Assembly: GCA_965223405.1 (NCBI GenBank)
Contig: CBDCWO010000006.1
Span: 1,860,001-1,924,000, forward strand
Length of the DNA stretch: 64,000 bases
Reading direction: 5' to 3'
Source of the DNA: CBDCWO01 sp965223405
GTDB lineage: Bacteria > Bacteroidota > Bacteroidia > Chitinophagales > Saprospiraceae
The position numbers and the translations under genes were made by a program. Below, piece after piece: positions 19,149 through 28,500 of this stretch. The notes beneath the pieces were generated by a model. It was not told the origin of the DNA and made no database searches. It saw only the letters and a list, made by a program, of their open reading frames with translations. How positions within the stretch are numbered: position 1 is the stretch's first letter; every line of letters begins with the position of its first letter.

Positions 19149-20120
19149 CTATTTGGGAAACCAACTATTAAGAAATTCCTCTAATGTCCCATCATAGGTC
19201 GCTTCAGCTAAAAACTCTTCACCTCTTTGATTTCCCCAGGAATAGTTAATAATCAATCGCCCCTTGAATTCACAAAAATCAAAATCCGAATTATTTCTAT
19301 TTTCTGCCACTTTAATCCGTTGGATCAACTCTGCTGATAATTTGTCATTTGCAATTTGTTTGTCCTCTTGAGATGCGACCAACACCGGATTTAAAGGACT
19401 CATTTCCCAATTTTTCAAGTCTCGAGAACGGACGACTCTGGTCTCATAACCCTTATAGGCTTCCAAATAAAAATTGTAATAGTAGCCATCAAAAAAGCGA
19501 AGGCAATGTGGGGCGGTGTATCGATCTTTGGCATAATTATGGTCTGGAGATAGAATATTCCAATTTTTCAGATCAGATGACTTGGCAAAATTTGCCGTAA
19601 ATCGTTGTCCAGATCTATTTTCAGGCTTTCCAATTTCAAACATCATTACAAAATTCTTGTCGTCATAGGTGATTGAAGTATTGAATATACCATATCCCGG
19701 GAGTTCAAAGGCAAGCCAGGTATCCCAATGTTCCAAATCATCTGAAACAAACAAATGTACTTGCTCCCCATCCCAAATATCAACGGCGCTAACAATAACC
19801 AATTCATCATGGACTAATGCACTTCCCAGGTGAAACCCTTTGCCAAAGGGTTTTCCAGGCAGTCCGGTCTCATGGTGCACAAACCTAAGGTAAGAATCCC
19901 CGGTTGGATTATTCCAATAACCTTTTCGAACGTACTCAAACCGGTACACATCACCTTTAAATACAATAGGGCTAGTCTCCACTAAATCACAATCTATGGT
20001 GCCCAACTTGAGAATATTAGGCTTCTCATTAACTTTAGATTGGGCCGCTATCGGAGCATTTATTACAAGCAGCGTCGTGATTAGTAAAAGACATAATTTT
20101 CGAATGTTTTTAGGTTTCAT
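19149..20120 (-). CDS. secreted five-bladed beta-propeller glycosidase-like protein (GH43/GH32-type)
   Basis: The 323-residue protein has a signal peptide (about 1-27, ending AAQ). Features of the GH43/GH32 type propeller are visible: an early acidic ETSP segment (48-51) followed by a VYRFEYV strand, a middle YTAPHCL motif, DLKNWE repeats typical of propeller blades, and a conserved tail GEEFLAEATYDG ending LNSWFP. Such proteins occur in fucan, ulvan and other algal polysaccharide loci. Catalytic acids cannot be assigned with certainty, so it may be a glycosidase or a binding protein. Confidence 0.65.
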   Translation of the reverse strand: MKPKNIRKLCLLLITTLLVINAPIAAQSKVNEKPNILKLGTIDCDLVETSPIVFKGDVYRFEYVRKGYWNNPTGDSYLRFVHHETGLPGKPFGKGFHLGSALVHDELVIVSAVDIWDGEQVHLFVSDDLEHWDTWLAFELPGYGIFNTSITYDDKNFVMMFEIGKPENRSGQRFTANFAKSSDLKNWNILSPDHNYAKDRYTAPHCLRFFDGYYYNFYLEAYKGYETRVVRSRDLKNWEMSPLNPVLVASQEDKQIANDKLSAELIQRIKVAENRNNSDFDFCEFKGRLIINYSWGNQRGEEFLAEATYDGTLEEFLNSWFPK

Positions 20121-20166
20121 TGATTGATAGGTTTTCTAGATGACTACACAAAATAACTCCGATTTT

Positions 20167-21642
20167 CTACCTGAACATTTTCCCTAATTCATTGCTAAGA
20201 TGTTCTACCAGTTTAGGATTCTCATCAGCGATATTGGTATAAGGAAGGGAATTCTCCACATTATCAAATAGCTGGATCTCCAAAGTATCTCCGGTCGGGT
20301 TGTCGCTCCAGATACACAACCGGTGTGTTCCACTTCTGATGGTATATCCGTGAACACCCCAAGCATTTCGTTCGCCAATCGCATAGGATTTTATTTTAGC
20401 GTTAGGATTTTGAATTATTGTCTTTAAGCTTTTTCCTTCAAGATATCCGGGAACTGGTAAATTACATAACTCGGCGAGTGTTGGAAATATATCGACTGTT
20501 TCAACTAGGCTCGTGGAAGAATTTCCTGGCAAGTACATATCCGGAATTTTGATGATTAAAGGGCTAACCAACGCTAGATCAAAATTGGTGTATTTCCCCC
20601 ATATTCCGTACTCCCCCAAGTGCCATCCATGGTCGCCCCAAAGAACGACAATGGTGTTTTGGTCTAATTCCAACTTTTTTAATTCATACAATATTTTACC
20701 AATTTGTGCATCAATATAACTTACACAAGCTGCATATCCGTGTTTCAACAACTGTTGTCTCTCTTTGGTTATTACGTAATTTGAGGTATCCTCTGGCCAG
20801 CAGTAGTGTGTCCTGGGTTCATAACTGTTATGATCCCCGTGAAGGCATATGGTTGATTTGATGTTTTCCGGAGGATTTGTATACGCCGCTTCAGGTATTT
20901 TATCAGGATCATATAGATCCCAATATTTTTGGGGAGCATTAAATGGCAAATGGGGTTTGTAAAATCCTACCGCCAGAAAAAATGACGTATCTTTCAATAC
21001 ATTAAGCTGTTTAATTGCCTCAGAAGCATTCAAACCATCAGCATACCCTTCATCTGCTACGTCAGCAAATTCAAATGGAGGCATCTGGGTATTATTACGG
21101 CCATAGCCATAGTCACGGGCTTTGCCGTTGTCATAAGAAAAAAACGCTCTCCAGGGATCTTTCCATTTACCAACCGGCGCATAGGACTTGTTCCAGCTGT
21201 ACGGAACTTCATGGACTGTTTGCGGTGAATCAATAACTCCTCCTGGTTGATGACTGATTTTACCAATACCTACTGTCATGTATCCGTTTTCTTTAAATAG
21301 TTGCGGAAGGGAAAAAATCGTATCAGGATGAGTACCCGAGATACGAATTCCTCTAAAGACATCCCAGTTTAAAGTCCGTCTTCCTGAAAGCAGGGTAGAT
21401 CGAGAGGGTCCACAAGCAGCGCAATGGACAAAATGGTTTTTAAAGATCCTTCCTTGGGAGCCGAGCTCATCTATATTAGGTGTATGTATATAATCAACTC
21501 CATAACAACCCAGTTCGGGTCGCAAGTCGTCAACCGCTATAAATAATACATTGAAATTGCTGTCTTTTTCAGTGTTAACTCCACCAAATATTAACAAGGT
21601 TGCAATAACCGGGAGTACAGCAATTATATACTTTGGATTCAT
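20167..21642 (-). CDS. S1 sulfatase, iduronate-2-sulfatase-like
   Basis: This 491-residue exported sulfatase has a signal peptide (about 1-24), metal ligands in VDDLRPELG, and the sulfatase signature C77-G-P-S-R81, whose Cys must be oxidised to formylglycine. The later KISHQPG, YKPHLPF and GDHGWHLGE blocks resemble iduronate-2-sulfatase-like members rather than arylsulfatase A. It would remove a sulfate ester from a sugar in the periplasm or outside. Its ATG overlaps the stop of the upstream SGNH-DUF5703 gene by four bases (ATGA), so the two are translationally linked. Confidence 0.92.
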   Translation of the reverse strand: MNPKYIIAVLPVIATLLIFGGVNTEKDSNFNVLFIAVDDLRPELGCYGVDYIHTPNIDELGSQGRIFKNHFVHCAACGPSRSTLLSGRRTLNWDVFRGIRISGTHPDTIFSLPQLFKENGYMTVGIGKISHQPGGVIDSPQTVHEVPYSWNKSYAPVGKWKDPWRAFFSYDNGKARDYGYGRNNTQMPPFEFADVADEGYADGLNASEAIKQLNVLKDTSFFLAVGFYKPHLPFNAPQKYWDLYDPDKIPEAAYTNPPENIKSTICLHGDHNSYEPRTHYCWPEDTSNYVITKERQQLLKHGYAACVSYIDAQIGKILYELKKLELDQNTIVVLWGDHGWHLGEYGIWGKYTNFDLALVSPLIIKIPDMYLPGNSSTSLVETVDIFPTLAELCNLPVPGYLEGKSLKTIIQNPNAKIKSYAIGERNAWGVHGYTIRSGTHRLCIWSDNPTGDTLEIQLFDNVENSLPYTNIADENPKLVEHLSNELGKMFR

Positions 21643-24554
21643 TTGTCATCGTTTTCTAAGACCAGAATAATATCTTTTTTTCTTTCTTCCGGAGCAACCT
21701 TTAAGTCAATAATGTCTCCATTTTTTAAGGCCGCTTCAATAGTTGTATTTAGGGAGATATGTAATTTAAACGCTACATCCCATTCATCGGGCCAGGCAGG
21801 AAAAAGAAGAATTTTATCACCATCGTACTGCACCAACATCCTTTGCAATGCCGTCATGGCTACGGAACCATGACATTGATCGGGAGTCCAATCGTAATTC
21901 GGCCCCCACATTGTCGGAAATCGATAGTAGGTCGTACTTGCATTAAAGTTTTGAGCAGTCAACTTTGCCGCTTCTTCTGCCAATCCGAGGTATGCGGCTT
22001 TGATGGCATTTTGCTGCCAACCCCCGGTTTGCTTTATTGCGCGTTTCATAAAAGTCCTTCTCGCCAAATCCAGATTTTCCTTGCCTACATCAAATCTTCG
22101 ATAAGGAAAAATAGCATATAACTCCGGATTCTCAACATTTTGTTTACCGCTATATTGATGCGCTGGTGATAATATTTGTTCTCCATCGACTATTCGAGTA
22201 GGTATTTCAGGCAATTCGCTGATCAATCTCTGGTATTGTTTTCGTTGTGAGGGGCTGATTATAGACTCAGGTAGGCTTAGTAATTCAGTACAAACTTTTT
22301 TAATCCCAACAATCTCAGGTAAGGGATTGACAGCCGTATTATACGTTTCAAGAGCCATAGCAGGGTCGAATAAAATCTTCCCATTTTCATCGCGACCCCA
22401 GTGTTGATCAAAAAATGTAATCACCTCGGTCACCACAGGAAGTATGGTTTCTGTGAGCAATTTTTCATCCTGAGTAAATCCGTAATAATCCAGCATCATC
22501 AGGGAGATTTCCAATCCTCCTTGCCAATAGTAACGGATGTACCTATTTTTTGTCATTCCCAATGGCAACTCCGAGCGATCCCATCCATAATTAGATTCTA
22601 CGTAAGAACCCCAATGGCGCATGGTTTCAGGATAGAATGCACCCTCATGTTGATAGTAAAGCCGGGTAGCATATTTACGGATGTCCAAAACCTCTCTATA
22701 CATTTTAAACAATGGCAACATGAGGTCAAAGTCTCCAGCTGCAAGCATCGACCAATACGGTAAGCGGGTATTCTGCCACCAGTAGGGTCCACCCCACTGC
22801 CGGTAATCTGCGTCAAAACCCTGATATTTCCCTTCAAGGTTTTTAGTATCAACCGTAAATATGGAACCGTTAAACTTTATTGGTGAGTTACCCCTTCCGG
22901 CACAGGCATTCATATATCGCTGTAAAGCATATCCATTGGATACATTTTGGATTTCTTCTTGTTTATTTTCGTCACTGGTGGAGACATGAATATAACTCCG
23001 ACCCCAGAATGTATTCCACCATTTTTTGTGTCCATTTAATCTCTCTTCTCGTAACAATTGCTCAATGCTTTGAGAAAGTTGATTGATTTGGTTGACCCAG
23101 TCATCCAACGTTGGGGTTTGAGCAGTTAATACATATACGGATATTGAAAATTGATGCTTAGGATTAATCGTTTCTAATTGTGCAATTCTCGTTTTCTTCA
23201 ATTCTTGAGAACGGATTAATCCACCAAAAGTGCGGTGATGTAAAGGGTCGTCGTTTTGTATTGCATATTGTTGGAGCCCCTGTAATTCTAAATTATCTTT
23301 CCATATCGATCTCTTATTTCGGTGTACCCAGCTCACACCGTCCTTAATGTTCTTAAGAATCGAGTCTTTTTCTACGAATACACCAGGACCTCCATCCCGG
23401 TTTAATCCATAAGCGGAATGGATTTCACTTCCTACGATTTCCCTGCGTTTTGTGCGCCACGGTTCAGTGCTGATCTTGGCGGAAATGGGTCTTTCGCTGG
23501 TGATATCCATTTCCACAACCGGATGATTGGCATCAACCCAAATATCAATGAATACACGTTCCTTTTGTTTTCCACATTCAATTTGAATCAAGCCATCCCG
23601 AAGGACCAACTTCTGGATAAAGGGGTTGGCAGATTTAAAAGGATTTGGCAAAAGAGACAATCTTACTTTACCCACTTTTAGCAATCTGGCATTTTCGCTC
23701 CAGGCGTCTGTTTTGGAAAGATAAAACATTAAATCTCCGTTCTCTTCAATCCAGAGGTTGATCCCGATATCTCCGTTACCGGCGGGCATGGATCCAAGAG
23801 AATTTCGTGATGGGGAAGTCCAAACTATATTTGATCTCTCCAAATTGTCTCGTTGTCTACTTTTCTTAATTTCTCTACGCAGGTATTGAATTGTTTGGTC
23901 TGCCATTAACCGATACCCCTCTGGTTTCCAATGAAACCGATCCAGTTTTGCTAAGTGCAACCGATCTACTACTAATCCGTACAAATCATTGATTGGTATT
24001 TGATAGTTTTCCATAACTTCTCGGGCTAAAGCATTTCTTTTTGCAATCGTAGGATTGATTTTTTGATTTAGTTCTGCATTTTGTGATTCGGTAACTGGTG
24101 TGATACTGGCCCAAATCAACCTGGACCGATTGGCATTTTCCTTAATCGTCCGTACATACTTGGTCAATAAAGGTATATACTCATTCTCCATAATTCGGCC
24201 CTCTGGCCAACCGTGTAGCCCAATATTAAAATGGATAACAGAATAATTACGGTAAGAGACAATCTTAGCCAAATCTTCGAACAGGTGTTCGCTATTTAAA
24301 TGTTTAGGAGTTAACCAATAATCAACATTTGCTGATTGAGAGATATCTGCTATCACAACATTTTTATATCCATTCATCACTGAATTCCCAATTAACAGTA
24401 CATTGGGAAGTGTAGAAATATACGTTTGATCAGGATAAAAATTCCAGGGACCACCTTCAGAATGCAATCCCAATTGCCGGTCTGACTGGCCAATCACATC
24501 ACCGATCAAAAATAGAAATGAGGCGAGAATTACAAACTTTGATACGAATTTCAT
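21639..24554 (-). CDS. SGNH esterase fused to a DUF5703/GH95-like glycoside hydrolase
   Basis: This 971-residue protein has a signal peptide (about 1-22). Residues about 48-235 form an SGNH/GDSL domain with GNS58 in block I and a D-x-x-H block V region near 206-210. From about 242 comes a DUF5703 N-terminal domain, recognised by WTSPS, GSMPAGNGDIG and KTDAWSEN. A long helical (alpha/alpha)6-type region follows, with WGGPYWWQNTR and SNYGWDRSEL, ending in a small beta domain. DUF5703 proteins are related to GH95-type enzymes that act on alpha-fucose or alpha-galactose. The fusion would couple removal of an ester group to glycosidic cleavage. It shares a 4-base overlap with the next sulfatase gene. 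Confidence 0.8.
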   Translation of the reverse strand: MKFVSKFVILASFLFLIGDVIGQSDRQLGLHSEGGPWNFYPDQTYISTLPNVLLIGNSVMNGYKNVVIADISQSANVDYWLTPKHLNSEHLFEDLAKIVSYRNYSVIHFNIGLHGWPEGRIMENEYIPLLTKYVRTIKENANRSRLIWASITPVTESQNAELNQKINPTIAKRNALAREVMENYQIPINDLYGLVVDRLHLAKLDRFHWKPEGYRLMADQTIQYLRREIKKSRQRDNLERSNIVWTSPSRNSLGSMPAGNGDIGINLWIEENGDLMFYLSKTDAWSENARLLKVGKVRLSLLPNPFKSANPFIQKLVLRDGLIQIECGKQKERVFIDIWVDANHPVVEMDITSERPISAKISTEPWRTKRREIVGSEIHSAYGLNRDGGPGVFVEKDSILKNIKDGVSWVHRNKRSIWKDNLELQGLQQYAIQNDDPLHHRTFGGLIRSQELKKTRIAQLETINPKHQFSISVYVLTAQTPTLDDWVNQINQLSQSIEQLLREERLNGHKKWWNTFWGRSYIHVSTSDENKQEEIQNVSNGYALQRYMNACAGRGNSPIKFNGSIFTVDTKNLEGKYQGFDADYRQWGGPYWWQNTRLPYWSMLAAGDFDLMLPLFKMYREVLDIRKYATRLYYQHEGAFYPETMRHWGSYVESNYGWDRSELPLGMTKNRYIRYYWQGGLEISLMMLDYYGFTQDEKLLTETILPVVTEVITFFDQHWGRDENGKILFDPAMALETYNTAVNPLPEIVGIKKVCTELLSLPESIISPSQRKQYQRLISELPEIPTRIVDGEQILSPAHQYSGKQNVENPELYAIFPYRRFDVGKENLDLARRTFMKRAIKQTGGWQQNAIKAAYLGLAEEAAKLTAQNFNASTTYYRFPTMWGPNYDWTPDQCHGSVAMTALQRMLVQYDGDKILLFPAWPDEWDVAFKLHISLNTTIEAALKNGDIIDLKVAPEERKKDIILVLENDDK

Positions 24555-24569
24555 TATAGAGTTAATTTA

Positions 24570-26102
24570 TCAATTCAATTCAAGTTTACTCAATCTTTTT
24601 TCAAACACCTTTCTTTCCCGGAGGGCCAGATCATGCGTTGATTTGAGGTTGTACAATTTTTCCACGGCATTTAAGAAATTAAAGTCCGGATTTTTCATTG
24701 GCATTTCAGCTTGCATTTCATTTAGCAAATTTTGTAAATGCTGAGCGAGGGAATCTCTTTTTTCTGATTCTTGGTTGACAAGATTCTTTTGTTCTTCAGG
24801 ATCCGTGGCAAGATTGTAAAGTAGAAATGCCCCGGTTTCATCATTATAGAACCGGATTAATTTCCAATCGTTTTCAATAATCGAAGAAAATGGTCCGGTA
24901 GCATGGGTATAATGCGGGAAATGAAATACAATCGGACGATTAGGAAGTTCTGTTCTTGCGGAGAGTAGCGGCATTAAGTTTATGCCGTCGACATGCTGAT
25001 CGGGTCTTAATTCGGTTCCGGAAGCGGCTAAAACAGTGGGATACAAGTCAGTACCTACGGAACGTACCGCCGTACTACCAGGGTCTATGGTTTTGGGCCA
25101 TTTCACTATCAATGGAACTTTCATTCCGGCTTCAAACGGAAAGCTCTTTCCACCCATGAGGGGATAATTCGATGTAATATTGGCTAACGTCAATCCCCCG
25201 TTATCGGAAGTGAATATCACCATCGTATTTTCTTCCTGATCTAAATCCTTGATGGTAGCGAGAACCTGTCCCACACTTTCATCTACACTTTCCACTAAAG
25301 CAGCATATTCCGGATTAACCTGGTCTGTTTTTGCCCGTTCCAAGTATTTGGCGATTTTACCTGTCTTCGGTGTAATCGGCGTGTGGACAATATAATGTGA
25401 TAACACCACAAAATAAGGTCCGGCCTTATTGTCTCTCATAAACCTTATGCACTCGCGGGTGAGAGTTTCCGGAATAAACTCAGTAGAATCCGGATCGGGT
25501 AAATTGGCAAAATTACCTGCTGGCCATCGGTCACCGAAATGGCCGTATTTCATTCCATGAACACGTCGGTATCCTTTAGCCACATGAAAACCGCGATCAT
25601 CAGGATAGTATCCCGGACATTCTCCAATGTGCCATTTGCCAAAAAATCCTGTTTTGTAACCTGCTTCAGCAAGTGCTTCAGCTATTATAACTTCTGACTT
25701 GGGCAAAGCATGTCTATGTTGCGCTTCAAAAAATTGATCGTTTTGGCCACGGTATTTACTTTGGTCATAAAGCCTGTCATCGGGGCCTGCTGGACCTGTA
25801 AATACTGTGGTCAATTTGGTCCTAGCCGGATTTTTACCCGAAAAAATTCCACCTCGGGATGGTGTACACACCAGTGCCGGAGAATAGGCATTGGTAAAAT
25901 AAACCCCTTCCGATGCCAATTTATCAATATTAGGGGTTTCGTAATAGGTACTTCCTGCATATCCCACATCTTTCCAGCCCATATCATCAATGATAATGAG
26001 AACAATGTTAGGAGGAGTAACCTGAGTATCAGGTGTACAATGAAAACTTAAGATTGCAATGCAAATCATGCTCAACCTAAAATGTGGATTACACCTATTC
26101 AT
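24570..26102 (-). CDS. S1 sulfatase, arylsulfatase-like
   Basis: The 510-residue protein has an N-terminal hydrophobic export signal (about 9-22), metal ligands in IIDDMGWKD, and the formylglycine motif C79-T-P-S-R83. GKWHIGE and TSDNGGL blocks follow, as in arylsulfatase A-type enzymes. The C-terminal part has the usual LYNLATDPEEQKNL subdomain. It is encoded 15 bases before the SGNH-DUF5703 gene, so both likely share a transcript. The sulfate position it cleaves is unknown. Confidence 0.92.
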   Translation of the reverse strand: MNRCNPHFRLSMICIAILSFHCTPDTQVTPPNIVLIIIDDMGWKDVGYAGSTYYETPNIDKLASEGVYFTNAYSPALVCTPSRGGIFSGKNPARTKLTTVFTGPAGPDDRLYDQSKYRGQNDQFFEAQHRHALPKSEVIIAEALAEAGYKTGFFGKWHIGECPGYYPDDRGFHVAKGYRRVHGMKYGHFGDRWPAGNFANLPDPDSTEFIPETLTRECIRFMRDNKAGPYFVVLSHYIVHTPITPKTGKIAKYLERAKTDQVNPEYAALVESVDESVGQVLATIKDLDQEENTMVIFTSDNGGLTLANITSNYPLMGGKSFPFEAGMKVPLIVKWPKTIDPGSTAVRSVGTDLYPTVLAASGTELRPDQHVDGINLMPLLSARTELPNRPIVFHFPHYTHATGPFSSIIENDWKLIRFYNDETGAFLLYNLATDPEEQKNLVNQESEKRDSLAQHLQNLLNEMQAEMPMKNPDFNFLNAVEKLYNLKSTHDLALRERKVFEKRLSKLELN

Positions 26103-26148
26103 TATAATACATTTATTACTTCTTGCATCCGTTCTTTGTCTGGCTTAG

Positions 26149-26160
26149 ACCCAATTGGGT
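26149..26160. promoter_or_regulatory. perfect 12-bp palindrome upstream of a sulfatase gene
   Basis: ACCCAATTGGGT reads the same on both strands and lies about 47 bases before the ATG at 26102. A related CCAATTGGGT occurs at 28400-28409 just before the GH31 start. It may be an operator for a dimeric regulator, but no matching regulator is in the window and it could be chance. Confidence 0.3.
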
Positions 26161-26240
26161 ATAAGAATATTGAAATCCATTGATTTTTCCGGAAGCCCTA
26201 TCAAATCAAGAAGCAACCTCGTGATTTCGTAGTTATTCTG

Positions 26241-28385
26241 TCACCGGCCTGAACTCATCCAACGCCAGGATATAGGACCATACGGAAATTTATCATTCGA
26301 TGAGTTGGATTTCCCGACCAACTTGCCATCTTCATTCCGCTCTACTCGCAGCTCCGTCATTGTAAATTCGCCATTTTCATAATCATAGCTTTCACCATCA
26401 TCATTGAATAGGTAATATTTGTTTTCTTTTTTCCCGTAATGCCTAACCTCCAGTGCTCCTTTTGTGTCCTGGTTACTTCGGATGGTGGAAGACAGAGGAA
26501 TTATTGCCCCATCCTGCACAAATATTGGGATTTTTTCAAGTTTGGTTTTTATCGTTATGGTTTCTCCATTACCAGCATATTCGCCGGTATAGAAATCATA
26601 CCAGTTTCCATGAGGAAATACAATGTCTCGCTCCTTTTGTCCGACAAATACCGGTGCAACCAGGATTGATGGACCCATCATGTATTGATCTGTAATTTCG
26701 ATTCTTTTCAATTCGGCATAGGGATTATGGGAGTCATCGAGTTTTCCAACCGTCACGTTATCTTCTGCTACAAATCCTGGTTCTAGTACCATGGCTCTGA
26801 AAGGCGGAATTCCTTTTTGATGGTAATCATAAAAAGCTGTATAAATGTAAGGTAACAAACTTGTTCGAAGCTGAATTACGTCGCGCACCATATCCGTTAC
26901 CTCCGGAAAGCTCCAGGGCTTCATACTGGAGAACCAGGCATTTAATTGCACCATAGGGGAAAAACATACGGTTTGAAATCTTCTGATCCACTCTTCCGCA
27001 GAATTTGCACTTCGGATTTCCGGAGTCCAAAGGAGTCCGGAAAGAGAAGAATTTACCAGTGCGGTTACATAACCTTTATGTCCATAATAATCACTATAGA
27101 TTACAAAACCTTTACTGCTAGCGCCAGTGTACGAAGCCCTCACCAATCCATACGTTCGAATGTTCTTTTTTTTAAAGTGTTCGGTAAACATATCCTGCAT
27201 GATCAATCCGTACAACTGCCTTATTTCTACAGCATCATTACCTGAAGGAAAAGTAGCATGATCAGGCCAAAGCCAAAAGTCATAACCATCGACCTCATCG
27301 AATTTATATCCACTAACACCAATGTCCAAATGATTTTTCTGGTGGTGATTCAAAAAAATCCGTTGCGCTTCCGGTAGCGTGAAATCCGGTACTTCTCCTA
27401 ACCAAACCATATGACTTCCTGTATAAGGACTGATGTCCTTATACAAGGTAGACGTCGGTGCAACATAGGGATTCTCCCACAGGTTTACTTTTATACCTTC
27501 TTGCTCTAATAAGTCTATAAAATTCTTTGGATTGGGAAATCGAGTGGTATCCCAATCGAATGAACAAGGATAGGCAAAATCCTGCCAACCGGGTTCTAGC
27601 CCGATAACATCCAGGGGAAAGTTGAATTTTTTAAAATCTTCAACTTCTTGAAGTACATCTTCAGCACTACTCTTGGTATGCATTCGATGCCAAAATCCCA
27701 GTCCCCATTTTGGCGGAAGTACTCCTCCGCCACAAAAAAGATTATACCTTTGCACCGCTTCAAGGGGACTATTTCCACAAAATATATAGATCTCGAGACC
27801 ATCTCCCTGTACGCTAGCCTCGACTGCATCGGATAAGGGTCGTGCCGACCAGTTTTTTCCTGTGGTACGATCAATAAATTCAGGTAACTTACTATCCTTC
27901 CGGTTCCCCACACCTACATGTACTTTTACCCTTTTGGCAGAGTTTATTAAGACCCCATAACCTCTGCTGGAGACATAGAACGGCACTGGAGCATGAGTAT
28001 AACCTTTAACTCCTCCATAATGATCTACTTTTAGAGTATAGACGTTTCTTCGCCGGTTGATACCTTCAAATTCCAAGCCTAATCCATAGATGCTTTCCAA
28101 CTCATCGAGAGGTAAACGAATACTTGCGCCATTCGAATTAAGCAGATACCGAGTTTCATTTTTATTAAGGGGAAATGAAATATCTCCTAAATCCTGAATG
28201 GCTTTGGATCTCGGAGAGTTGGTATAATCAAGCGCATTTAGACCGGTTTCACCAATGGAAGACTTCCATACTCCTGGCATAATTTTCACCCATTCCAGAA
28301 TCTCCATTCCAGGCAAAGTAGTAGATTGGGCATGAATAGATAGACTACATATAATAAAAATACCAGTCAAAAACCTAAGTCTCAT
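26241..28385 (-). CDS. GH31 family glycosidase, alpha-xylosidase/alpha-glucosidase type
   Basis: The 714-residue secreted enzyme has a signal peptide (about 1-19, ending HAQ). It has the GH31 layout: an N-terminal beta domain, a (beta/alpha)8 barrel with LGFWHRMH, GLEPGWQDF, the nucleophile region KFDEVDGYD (near residue 362) and a later RASYTGASSKG and YSDYYGH region, then C-terminal beta domains with YDFYTGEY. GH31 members release alpha-xylose, alpha-glucose or alpha-galactose. I start at the ATG 28385; a TTG at 28403 would add six residues ahead of the signal peptide and is less likely. Confidence 0.9.
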   Translation of the reverse strand: MRLRFLTGIFIICSLSIHAQSTTLPGMEILEWVKIMPGVWKSSIGETGLNALDYTNSPRSKAIQDLGDISFPLNKNETRYLLNSNGASIRLPLDELESIYGLGLEFEGINRRRNVYTLKVDHYGGVKGYTHAPVPFYVSSRGYGVLINSAKRVKVHVGVGNRKDSKLPEFIDRTTGKNWSARPLSDAVEASVQGDGLEIYIFCGNSPLEAVQRYNLFCGGGVLPPKWGLGFWHRMHTKSSAEDVLQEVEDFKKFNFPLDVIGLEPGWQDFAYPCSFDWDTTRFPNPKNFIDLLEQEGIKVNLWENPYVAPTSTLYKDISPYTGSHMVWLGEVPDFTLPEAQRIFLNHHQKNHLDIGVSGYKFDEVDGYDFWLWPDHATFPSGNDAVEIRQLYGLIMQDMFTEHFKKKNIRTYGLVRASYTGASSKGFVIYSDYYGHKGYVTALVNSSLSGLLWTPEIRSANSAEEWIRRFQTVCFSPMVQLNAWFSSMKPWSFPEVTDMVRDVIQLRTSLLPYIYTAFYDYHQKGIPPFRAMVLEPGFVAEDNVTVGKLDDSHNPYAELKRIEITDQYMMGPSILVAPVFVGQKERDIVFPHGNWYDFYTGEYAGNGETITIKTKLEKIPIFVQDGAIIPLSSTIRSNQDTKGALEVRHYGKKENKYYLFNDDGESYDYENGEFTMTELRVERNEDGKLVGKSNSSNDKFPYGPISWRWMSSGR

Positions 28386-28500
28386 TTTTCTATAATTAAC
28401 CAATTGGGTTATCTAAATAACTTATTTTATATCTTCCCTCGCACCCCGAACACACATAGTAAACGTATTTATGTAAAGTAGAAATTTATCCTGAATCTTC

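Noticed and set aside
19140..19156. CCAAAT-N5-ATTTGG hairpin at the end of the GH43/32-like gene
   Set aside because: It lies on the stop codon, is short, and has no T-run on the minus strand.
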